Under the pieces are notes generated by a model. That model saw only the letters and a list, made by a program, of their open reading frames with translations. It made no database searches and was not told where the DNA came from. Of a stretch of 17,197 bases of DNA, positions 1 through 6,033 are shown one piece after another (the first letter of the stretch is position 1; the number at the start of each line of letters is the position of its first letter). The position numbers were made by a program, and so were the translations under genes. Source of the DNA: an uncultured Clostridia bacterium (GTDB lineage Bacteria > Bacillota > Clostridia > Oscillospirales > Acutalibacteraceae); the NCBI GenBank assembly GCA_947626485.1, contig CANQSG010000024.1:1-17197 (forward strand). The letters run 5' to 3'.

Positions 1-57
1 GGTGGGGGCGATGCGGATCACGTTGTCCAGGGGGTCCTTGCCGTAGGGGAAGGGGGC
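1..57 (-). CDS. Possible C-terminal fragment of a class I aminotransferase, cut at both ends
   Basis: Read on the minus strand, these bases give a clean peptide containing FPYGKDPLDNVIRIAPT. I recall this kind of stretch from near the C-terminus of fold-type I PLP aminotransferases of Firmicutes, where the pattern FPYGKDPxDxNIRIAPTxP occurs. The reading is open through base 1, so the gene would continue to the left. On its other side the similarity stops in a GGC/GCC-rich stretch (about 52-66), beyond which the plus strand encodes a glycyl radical enzyme. The fragment therefore lacks its whole upstream part. It may be the remnant of a deletion between two divergent genes, or an assembly or amplification chimera. 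The identification rests on remembered family patterns over fewer than 20 residues, so confidence is moderate. Confidence 0.5.
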
Positions 58-813
58 GGCGGCGCCCGCTACCACAGCATCACGGTCGAGGCCATGGCCT
101 TCGGCAACACGGGCGACGCCTTCACCGCCCTCGACCGCCTCGTGTTCCGGGAGAAGCGGTACACGATCGCCGACCTCCTGCGCGCCGCCGAACGGAATTA
201 CAGCGAGGACGCAGAATTGCTCGCCGCGCTGCGCCGCTGTCCGCACTACGGCCAGAGCGACGCCGCCGCCGACGCGAACACCGCGCGGGTGCTGCACATC
301 CTTTCCGACCTGTGCGTCGCCGCCCGGGATTTTCCGGTGCAGTATCTGCCCTCGCTGCACACTTTGAACCAGGACGCGACGCGGGGCAAGCGGCTTTACG
401 CGACCCTCGACGGGCGGCTGGCGGGCGAGCCGATCTGCAAAAACGCGGGGCCCGGGCTCGAGACCCGCACCGCCGGCCCCACGAGCGTCGCGCTGTCGGC
501 GACGAGGATCGGGCAGGAATTGCTCAGCGGCGGGCAGGCGCTCGACCTGCACATCGGCGCGAACCTGCTAAACACGCCGGAAAAGCGCGAGAAGATCGCG
601 ATGCTCTTCCGCACCTATTTTGCAAACGGCGGCATGCAGTTACAGGTCAACGGCCTGTCGGCAGACACGCTGCAGGCGGCCTACGACTGCCCCGCCTCCT
701 ACCCCAACCTGATCATCCGCATCGGCGGGCACAGCCGCTATTTCAACGAAATGCCCGACGTCGTCAAGCGGGAATTTATCCGGCGGCTGCGCATTGAGGA
801 GAATGCTTCATGA
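58..813 (+). CDS. Glycyl radical enzyme (pyruvate formate-lyase-like), C-terminal part only
   Basis: This is the C-terminal third of a glycyl radical enzyme, an oxygen-sensitive homolog of pyruvate formate-lyase and the diol, glycerol, choline and hydroxyproline lyases. Recognisable similarity starts at the GGARYHS stretch (about 58) and continues through AFGNTGDAFTALDRLVFREKRY. It ends in the glycyl radical loop RIGGHSRYF, in which the radical glycine is coded at 727-729. A histidine follows that glycine where most family members have tyrosine. The catalytic cysteine loop and most of the barrel are missing, so the substrate cannot be deduced. The reading frame stays open to base 1, but those residues do not resemble the family, which expects a G-C-x-E-x-G-rich segment there. 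The activase gene overlaps the 3' end by four bases (ATGA), so the two are translationally coupled. Confidence 0.87.
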   Translation, partial: GGARYHSITVEAMAFGNTGDAFTALDRLVFREKRYTIADLLRAAERNYSEDAELLAALRRCPHYGQSDAAADANTARVLHILSDLCVAARDFPVQYLPSLHTLNQDATRGKRLYATLDGRLAGEPICKNAGPGLETRTAGPTSVALSATRIGQELLSGGQALDLHIGANLLNTPEKREKIAMLFRTYFANGGMQLQVNGLSADTLQAAYDCPASYPNLIIRIGGHSRYFNEMPDVVKREFIRRLRIEENAS

Positions 814-1727
814 ATTCGGAACAACAGACCGGCCTCGTCTTTGACGTCCAGCGCTTTTCGCTCGACGACGGCCCCGGCATTCGGACGATCGTCTTTTTGA
901 AGGGCTGTCCGCTGCGCTGCCTGTGGTGCCACAACCCCGAGGGGCTGTGCGCCCGGCCGGAAATCCTCTACACGCCGGATCACTGCACCGGCTGCGGCCG
1001 CTGTGCCGCCGCCTGCGATAACGGCTGCCACACGATTGCCGACGGCGTCCACGTCTTTCGGCGCGAGAACTGCACCGCCTGCGGCAAATGCGCCGACGCC
1101 TGCCTGAACGAGGCGCTGCGGCTTGCCGGGCGGCGGCGGACGGTCGACGACGTGCTCGAGGAGGTGCTGCTCGACCGCCCGTTTTACGAGCAGTCGGGCG
1201 GCGGGCTGACCGTTTCGGGCGGGGAGCCGCTGCTGCAAGCCGATTTTGCGGCGGCGCTGCTGCGCGCGGCAAAGGAGAGCGGGCTCAACACCTGCGTGGA
1301 GACGAGCGGCTTCGGCTCGGCCGAGGCGCTCGACGCCGTCGCGGCGCAGACCGACCTGTTTTTGTTCGATATCAAGGAGACCGACGCGCAGCGCCACCCC
1401 GGCTGCACCGGCGTCCCCCTCGCGCCGATTTCCGCCAATTTAAAACGGCTCGCGGAGAGGCAAAAGCCGGTGATTTTGCGCTGTCCGATCATTCCGGGCT
1501 GCAACGACCGCACCGATCACTTCGCCGCCGTCGCGGCGCTGGCGAACGAGATGCCGAACGTGCGGGAGATCCACGTCGAGCCCTACCACCCCTGGGGGCG
1601 GGACAAATACGACCAACTCGACCGCGCGCCGGGCTACGACCGCGCGACGCCGCCCGACAAGGAGGTCGCCGAGGGCTGGGCAACCGCCATCCGCGCGGCG
1701 ACGGACAAGCCGGTTCGCCTGCTTTAA
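810..1727 (+). CDS. Glycyl radical enzyme activating enzyme (radical SAM, two extra 4Fe-4S clusters)
   Basis: This 305-residue enzyme reductively cleaves S-adenosylmethionine and abstracts hydrogen from the glycine of the partner enzyme coded just upstream. Residues 33-40 carry the radical SAM CxxxCxxC motif (Cys33, 37, 40). Two ferredoxin-type sets follow, at Cys59/62/65/69 and Cys88/91/94/98. An SGGEP motif (Gly137-Glu139) contacts SAM. The inserted ferredoxin domain is typical of activases for decarboxylase, dehydratase and lyase members, and is absent from the classical pyruvate formate-lyase activase PflA. The N-terminus (VFDVQRFSLDDGPGIRT) is the usual family start. The ATG lies in an ATGA overlap with the upstream stop, with GAGGAG ahead of it. 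Family certain; exact partner subtype unknown. Confidence 0.95.
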   Translation: MNSEQQTGLVFDVQRFSLDDGPGIRTIVFLKGCPLRCLWCHNPEGLCARPEILYTPDHCTGCGRCAAACDNGCHTIADGVHVFRRENCTACGKCADACLNEALRLAGRRRTVDDVLEEVLLDRPFYEQSGGGLTVSGGEPLLQADFAAALLRAAKESGLNTCVETSGFGSAEALDAVAAQTDLFLFDIKETDAQRHPGCTGVPLAPISANLKRLAERQKPVILRCPIIPGCNDRTDHFAAVAALANEMPNVREIHVEPYHPWGRDKYDQLDRAPGYDRATPPDKEVAEGWATAIRAATDKPVRLL

Positions 1728-1740
1728 CACCTGCATTTTG

Positions 1741-1771
1741 CGCACGAGCGACCCCGCCCGTGCGTTTTTTT
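1741..1771 (+). terminator. Rho-independent terminator after the activase gene
   Basis: CGCACG (1741-1746) pairs with CGTGCG (1759-1764) across a 12-base loop and is followed at once by seven T (1765-1771). It lies 13 bases past the activase stop and ahead of the murD promoter, so it ends the glycyl radical transcript. Confidence 0.75.
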
Positions 1772-1802
1772 GCAATTTTTCGCCTGTCAAACGAAGTGAC
1801 GA

Positions 1803-1831
1803 TTGATATTTTCGCCGGGATTCAGTATAAT
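1803..1831 (+). promoter_or_regulatory. Near-consensus housekeeping sigma promoter for the murD operon
   Basis: TTGATA (1803-1808) and a perfect TATAAT (1826-1831) are separated by exactly 17 bases. The box pair lies after the terminator at 1741-1771 and about 30 bases ahead of the murD start, leaving a short leader that contains the Shine-Dalgarno sequence. No operator-like repeat is visible around it, so strong constitutive expression is the simplest inference. Confidence 0.85.
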
Positions 1832-1848
1832 AGAAAAAAGAACGACAC

Positions 1849-1854
1849 GGGAGG
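1849..1854 (+). promoter_or_regulatory. Ribosome binding site fixing a TTG start for murD
   Basis: GGGAGG lies seven bases ahead of TTG at 1862. No ATG is in frame between this site and an internal ATG at 1889, which is too far away to be served by it. Confidence 0.75.
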
Positions 1855-1861
1855 CGGTTTT

Positions 1862-3244
1862 TTGGACTGCAAACAATTTTGGGCGCACATGGAAGGCAAG
1901 CGCATCGCGCTGTGCGGCATCGGGGTCAGCAACACGCCGCTGATTCTGGATTTTCTGAAAAAAGGCGCGCGGGTCTACGCCTGCGACCGCCGGACGCGCG
2001 AGCAGATCGGCGCGTTGGCGGACGAGATCGAAGCGGCGGGCGCCGAGCTGCGGCTGGGTGAGGACTACCTCGACAACCTCGAGGTCGACATCATCTTCCG
2101 CACGCCGGGCATGCGGTTCCACCTGCCCCAGCTTTCTTCCGCCCGCAAAAAGGGCATCGCCGTCACCTCGGAGATGGAGGTCTTTTTCGACCTCTGCCCC
2201 GCGACGATCTTCGCCGTGACGGGCTCGGACGGCAAGACCACGACGACGACCCTCATCGCCAAAATGCTCGAGGCGGAGGGCAAGACCGTCCACCTCGGGG
2301 GCAACATCGGCCGCCCGCTGCTGCCTGAGCTCGACAGCATCAAGCCGGAGGATTCGGTCGTCGCCGAGCTTTCCTCCTTCCAGCTCATCTCGATGCGCAA
2401 GAGCCCCGACGTCGCCGTCGTGACGAACGTCGCCCCGAACCACCTCGACATCCACAAGGATATGGACGAATACGTCGAGGCGAAGCGCAACATCCTGCTG
2501 CACCAGAACGCCTTTTCGCGCACGGTGCTCAATTACGACAACGAGATCACGGCCTCCTTCCGCAAGGACGTCCGCGGGCAGCTGCTCGGTTTCAGCATGA
2601 CCCAGCCCGTCAAGACCGGCGCCTGGCTCGACGGGGCGGGCATGCTGCACGTCTCCTACCGCGGCATCGACGTCCCGCTGCTCCACCGCAGCGAGATCCG
2701 GCTGCTCGGCGACCACAACGTCGCGAATTACCTCGCCGCGATCTCCGCCGTCTGGGGCTACGTCAGCGCCGACACCATTCGGTCGGTCGCGCGGGAGTTC
2801 ACCGGCGTCGAGCACCGCATCGAGCTGGTGCGCGAGGTCGACGGCGTGAAGTATTACAACGATTCGATCGCCTCGAGCCCGAGCCGCACGATCGCCGGGC
2901 TGAAGGCCTTCGACCAGAAGGTCATCCTGCTCGCCGGGGGCTACGACAAGCACCTTTCCTTCGACCCCCTCGCCCCCTATCTCTGCGAGCGGGTCAAGCT
3001 GCTGCTGCTCACCGGGCCGACCGCCGACGCCATCGAGGCGTCCGTCCGCGCCCTGCCGGAATACGACGGGCACAACCCCGAGATCATTCGCACCGCCTCG
3101 CTCGCCGAAAGCGTCGCCATCGCGCACGAGCGCGCCGTTCCGGGCGACATCGTGACGCTCAGCCCCGCCTGCGCGAGCTTCGACGCCTTTCCGAATTTTG
3201 CCGCGCGGGGCGACTATTTCAAAAAGCTGGTGAACGACTTTTGA
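1862..3244 (+). CDS. murD: UDP-N-acetylmuramoyl-L-alanine--D-glutamate ligase MurD
   Basis: MurD is the cytoplasmic ATP-dependent ligase that adds D-glutamate to UDP-MurNAc-L-Ala in peptidoglycan precursor synthesis. The 460-residue length is normal for the family. A Rossmann-like N-terminal domain (IALCGIGVSN, residues about 15-24) is followed by the central ATPase domain with a P-loop GSDGKTTTTT at 121-130. Next come EHRIELV, then NDSIASSPSRTIAGL, and LAGGYDKHLSFDPL. The C-terminal ligase domain ends in LSPACASFDAFPNFAARGDYF. Two motifs differ from the Escherichia coli form: GSDGK replaces the common GTNGK, and DSIASS replaces DSKATN. I recall both as normal for a clostridial MurD branch. 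The TTG start is chosen from its well-spaced ribosome binding site. The stop shares four bases (TTGA) with the next gene. First gene of its operon. Confidence 0.96.
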   Translation: MDCKQFWAHMEGKRIALCGIGVSNTPLILDFLKKGARVYACDRRTREQIGALADEIEAAGAELRLGEDYLDNLEVDIIFRTPGMRFHLPQLSSARKKGIAVTSEMEVFFDLCPATIFAVTGSDGKTTTTTLIAKMLEAEGKTVHLGGNIGRPLLPELDSIKPEDSVVAELSSFQLISMRKSPDVAVVTNVAPNHLDIHKDMDEYVEAKRNILLHQNAFSRTVLNYDNEITASFRKDVRGQLLGFSMTQPVKTGAWLDGAGMLHVSYRGIDVPLLHRSEIRLLGDHNVANYLAAISAVWGYVSADTIRSVAREFTGVEHRIELVREVDGVKYYNDSIASSPSRTIAGLKAFDQKVILLAGGYDKHLSFDPLAPYLCERVKLLLLTGPTADAIEASVRALPEYDGHNPEIIRTASLAESVAIAHERAVPGDIVTLSPACASFDAFPNFAARGDYFKKLVNDF

Positions 3245-4263
3245 GTGACCTCCAAACGCTGCTTTTCTCCCTCTCGTCCGCCGTCGGCATCGGCGCGCAG
3301 ACCGAGGTCGCCGACCTCGCCGCCCGCGCCCTCGCGCCCTATGCGCAGGTCGAACGCGGAACGGGGCTGACCGTCGTCGGCCGAATGGCGGGTGAGGCGC
3401 CCTATACGATTTTGCTCGACGCCCACCTCGACGAGGTCGGCATGATCGTGACCGACGTGGACGACGCCGGGTTTTTGCGCGTCGCGGCGGCGGGCGGGCT
3501 CGACCTGCGCACGCTGCCGGCGCGGCAGGTGACGGTCTGGGGCAAAAAACCCGTTCCCGCCGTCTTTTGCAGCACGCCGCCCCACCTTGCAAAGGGGGAG
3601 CAGACCTTCGACGACATCGGCGCATTAGCGGTCGACACCGGCCTCGGCGACAACGCGAAAACGCTGATCTCCCCCGGCGATTTTGTCACCTTCCGGCAGA
3701 AGCCCGCCGCGCTGACCGGCGGCAGGGTCACCGGAAAAGCCTTTGACGACCGGGCGGCGGTCGCCTGCCTGATCGAGACGGCGCGCCGCCTGCACGAGTC
3801 GGGGCGTCCGCTTCCCTGCGAGGTCGTCTTTTTGCTGAGCGATCAGGAAGAGCTCGGCCTGCGGGGGGCGCGCACAGCGGCCTTCCGGCTCGAACCCGAC
3901 GAGGCCGTCGCGGTCGACGTCAGCTTCGGCGACGGGCCCGACGTCCCCGCCCACGCCTGCGGCAAGCTCGGCGGCGGCGCGATGCTCGGCATCTCCCCCA
4001 CCCTCTCGCCCGCCGTGACCGACGGCCTGCGGCGGGTCGCCGAACGCGACAACATCCCCTGGCAGCCCGAGGCCATGGGCGGCGCGACCTCGACCAACGC
4101 CGACGCGATCGCCCTTTCGCGCGCCGGGGTGCCCTGCAGCCTGCTCTCGATCCCGCTGCGCAACATGCACACGCCGGTCGAGGTCGTCGACCTCGCCGAC
4201 CTCGAGAGCGTCTGCCGGCTGCTGACGGCGTATCTTTTGACGGGAGGCTGTGCGCATGCTTGA
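3241..4263 (+). CDS. M42 family metallo-aminopeptidase (first of two)
   Basis: This 340-residue protein belongs to the M42 family of dinuclear metal aminopeptidases and endoglucanase-like peptidases, which form large TET-type oligomers that trim peptides in the cytoplasm. All expected active-site positions are visible. They are His62 in DAHLDEVG, the bridging Asp170 in KAFDDR, the catalytic and metal pair Glu203-Glu204 in SDQEELG, Asp226 in AVDVS, and His310 in NMHTPVE. The likely start is TTG, overlapping the murD stop as TTGA. Only a weak GGTG lies upstream, so translation probably depends on coupling to murD. It overlaps the second M42 gene by 8 bases. Substrate preference (glutamyl, leucyl or other) cannot be read from the sequence. 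Confidence 0.92.
   Translation: MSDLQTLLFSLSSAVGIGAQTEVADLAARALAPYAQVERGTGLTVVGRMAGEAPYTILLDAHLDEVGMIVTDVDDAGFLRVAAAGGLDLRTLPARQVTVWGKKPVPAVFCSTPPHLAKGEQTFDDIGALAVDTGLGDNAKTLISPGDFVTFRQKPAALTGGRVTGKAFDDRAAVACLIETARRLHESGRPLPCEVVFLLSDQEELGLRGARTAAFRLEPDEAVAVDVSFGDGPDVPAHACGKLGGGAMLGISPTLSPAVTDGLRRVAERDNIPWQPEAMGGATSTNADAIALSRAGVPCSLLSIPLRNMHTPVEVVDLADLESVCRLLTAYLLTGGCAHA
4242..4247 (+). promoter_or_regulatory. Ribosome binding site deciding the start of the second M42 gene
   Basis: GGGAGG lies eight bases ahead of ATG at 4256. An in-frame GTG at 4250 is only two bases away and is too close to serve as the start. Confidence 0.7.
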
Positions 4264-5269
4264 ATCGACGTTACAGGCGCTCTGCGCGCTGCCCGGCGTG
4301 TCCGGCCGGGAGGACGCCGTGCGCGACGCCCTTTCTGAAATGCTGCGCGGACAGGGCGAAATGACGGTCGACCCGCTCGGCAATCTCATCGTGCACAAGC
4401 GCGGAAACCGGCGGCCGGCTCGCCGCGTAATGGTCGACGCGCATATGGACGAGGTCGGCGTCATCCTCACCCACATCGACGACGACGGCCGGCTGCACTT
4501 CGCGACGGTCGGCGGCATCGAGACCGCCGTGCTGTTCCAGCGCCGCGTCCGCTTCGGCGAAATTTCCGGCGTTATCGGCGGCAAGCCGATCCACCTGACC
4601 GACAAGGAGGCCGCCAAAAAGCTGCCCGACCCCGACACGCTGACGATCGACGTCGGGGCGCGCGACCGCGCCGAGGCCGAGGCGCTCCTTGCGGTGGGCG
4701 ACGTCGGCTATCTCGAAGGAAGCTACACCCTGCTGGGCGACGACTGCATTTTGGCGCGCGCCATCGACGACCGCGCCGGCTGCGCCGTGCTCGCGACGCT
4801 TCTGTGCGAGGAGGCGGAATACGATTTCGATGCCGTCTTTTCGGTGCAGGAGGAGGTCGGCGCGCGGGGTGCGCGGACGGCTGCCTTTGCCCTGCAGCCC
4901 GACGCCGCCCTTGTGTTGGAGGCGACGACGGCTGCCGATCTGGCGGGCGTCTCCCCCGCGCAGCAGGTCTGCCGCCTCGGGGCGGGGCCGGCGGTCTCCT
5001 TCCTCGACCGCGGCACCCTCTACGACCGCGCCTTTTACGAGGCCGCCCTGCAAAGCGGCATTCCCTGCCAGCCCAAGGCTGCCGCGACCGGCGGCAACGA
5101 CGCCGGGGGCATTCATCTCGCCGGGGCGGGGGTGCGCACCCTCGCGGTTTCCCTGCCCTGCCGCTATCTGCACTCGCCGAGCTGCGTCGCGTCCCGCAGC
5201 GACCTGCGCGCCATGCTCGAGCTTACCCGCTATCTGGTGCGCGAGCTCGCCGCAGGACGCCCGGCATGA
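4256..5269 (+). CDS. M42 family metallo-aminopeptidase (second of two)
   Basis: This is a second, clearly diverged 337-residue M42 peptidase. The ligand set is complete. It consists of His63 in DAHMDEVG, Asp172 in AIDDR, the general base Glu199 with metal ligand Glu200 in VQEEVGARG, Glu222 in LEATT, GGNDAGGIHL at 278-287, and His305 in CRYLHSP. Glu222 is an aspartate in the neighbouring paralog, and M42 members are known to vary between Asp and Glu here. The GGNDAG segment also fits the family better than the GGATSTNADA of the upstream copy. The two copies are therefore not a recent duplication and probably differ in substrate. The start is ATG at 4256 from the ribosome binding site spacing. 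It ends in an ATGA overlap with the acetyltransferase gene. Confidence 0.93.
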   Translation: MLESTLQALCALPGVSGREDAVRDALSEMLRGQGEMTVDPLGNLIVHKRGNRRPARRVMVDAHMDEVGVILTHIDDDGRLHFATVGGIETAVLFQRRVRFGEISGVIGGKPIHLTDKEAAKKLPDPDTLTIDVGARDRAEAEALLAVGDVGYLEGSYTLLGDDCILARAIDDRAGCAVLATLLCEEAEYDFDAVFSVQEEVGARGARTAAFALQPDAALVLEATTAADLAGVSPAQQVCRLGAGPAVSFLDRGTLYDRAFYEAALQSGIPCQPKAAATGGNDAGGIHLAGAGVRTLAVSLPCRYLHSPSCVASRSDLRAMLELTRYLVRELAAGRPA

Positions 5270-6033
5270 TCCGCCTCGCCGCGCGGCTGCATGCCTTCCC
5301 TGCCGACGACCCCGCCGCCGTTCGCCTCGCCGCGACCTACGCGGCCTACGGCGCGAAGCAGCCCTTTCTGCCCTTCTGGCGGCAGACCGTCGGCGGGCGG
5401 ACGTCGGCGCTGCTCTGCCGCATGGACGACGTCGTGACCCTCTGGAGCGACCGGCCGCGGGCGAATGAGCTGGCGGCCTTTCTCGCCGCTACAGCGCCCG
5501 GCGATATTTTCTGCACCGCGCAGACCGCGCGTACTCTCGATTTCCCCATCCGGCAGGTCTTTTGCGCCTTTCGCCTTTCGACAGCGGATCTTGCGCCGCA
5601 AAAAACGGACGACGTGCCCGATTTCGCCGCGCTTTACCGCGCGCTGCAAGCGGCGGGCGGCTTTGCGCTGCCGCCCTTTGAAATTTGGTATCCCGACGTC
5701 TCGCACCGCTTTCGCCACGGGGCGCTGTGCGCGGTGGCGCGGCCGGAGGGCTGTGCGCTGGCGCTGACCGCGCCGAACGCCGCGCTGCTGACCGGCATCG
5801 CCGTGCGGCAGGACGCGCGGGGAAAAGGGCACGGGCGGGAATTGCTCGAAGAACTCTGTCGCCGGGTCGCGCCCCTGCCGCTGCTGCTCTGCTGCGCGCC
5901 CGCCGTCGCCGGATTTTACCGCGCCGCCGGGGCGCAGGCGCTGCCGGAGGTCTGCCTCTGCCGCGCGGGAAACCGAAACGCGAGTGACGAATCAAAACCC
6001 TTTGAAGGAATGGAACAATATGGATTTTTTTGA
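5266..6033 (+). CDS. GNAT family N-acetyltransferase
   Basis: This 255-residue protein has a GNAT acetyl-CoA binding core in its C-terminal part. A beta strand LLTGIAV leads into the pyrophosphate-binding loop RQDARGKGHG (181-190) and helix RELLEELCRRV. A later FYRAAGA segment resembles the usual motif B. Residues 1 to about 120 have no motif I recognise, though two-domain clostridial GNAT proteins with an N-terminal half of similar size are common. The acceptor is unknown and may be a small amine, an amino acid or a protein. The gene starts in an ATGA overlap with the M42 gene. Its last 14 bases overlap the start of the next gene. The C-terminal tail after about residue 232 contains that gene's ribosome binding site and may be little more than read-through coding. 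Confidence 0.85.
   Translation: MIRLAARLHAFPADDPAAVRLAATYAAYGAKQPFLPFWRQTVGGRTSALLCRMDDVVTLWSDRPRANELAAFLAATAPGDIFCTAQTARTLDFPIRQVFCAFRLSTADLAPQKTDDVPDFAALYRALQAAGGFALPPFEIWYPDVSHRFRHGALCAVARPEGCALALTAPNAALLTGIAVRQDARGKGHGRELLEELCRRVAPLPLLLCCAPAVAGFYRAAGAQALPEVCLCRAGNRNASDESKPFEGMEQYGFF
6005..6010 (+). promoter_or_regulatory. Ribosome binding site placing the YnbB-like start inside the GNAT gene
   Basis: AAGGAA lies nine bases ahead of ATG at 6020. The earlier in-frame ATG at 5984 has no comparable site and would add 12 residues not expected in this family. Confidence 0.65.

Noticed and set aside
94..813. ATG at 94 as the true start of the glycyl radical protein
   Set aside because: Recognisable family sequence (GGARYHSITVEA) continues upstream of this ATG, and the protein is far too short for the family. 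It is an internal methionine of a truncated gene.
1088..1861. A 718-residue reading that extends murD upstream across the activase gene
   Set aside because: The upstream part is an arginine- and alanine-rich shadow of the activase in another frame. The terminator, promoter and ribosome binding site at 1741-1854 place the start at 1862.
1787..3625. A 612-residue minus-strand open frame opposite murD
   Set aside because: Low-complexity Arg/Ala/Asp composition from GC-rich codons on the other strand, no family motif, no ribosome binding site. A shadow of murD.
4250..4255. GTG start for the second M42 gene
   Set aside because: Only two bases from the ribosome binding site. ATG at 4256 has the proper spacing.
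5984..6019. Earlier ATG for the YnbB-like gene
   Set aside because: It adds 12 residues unlike the family start and has no ribosome binding site, while ATG at 6020 has AAGGAA at good distance.
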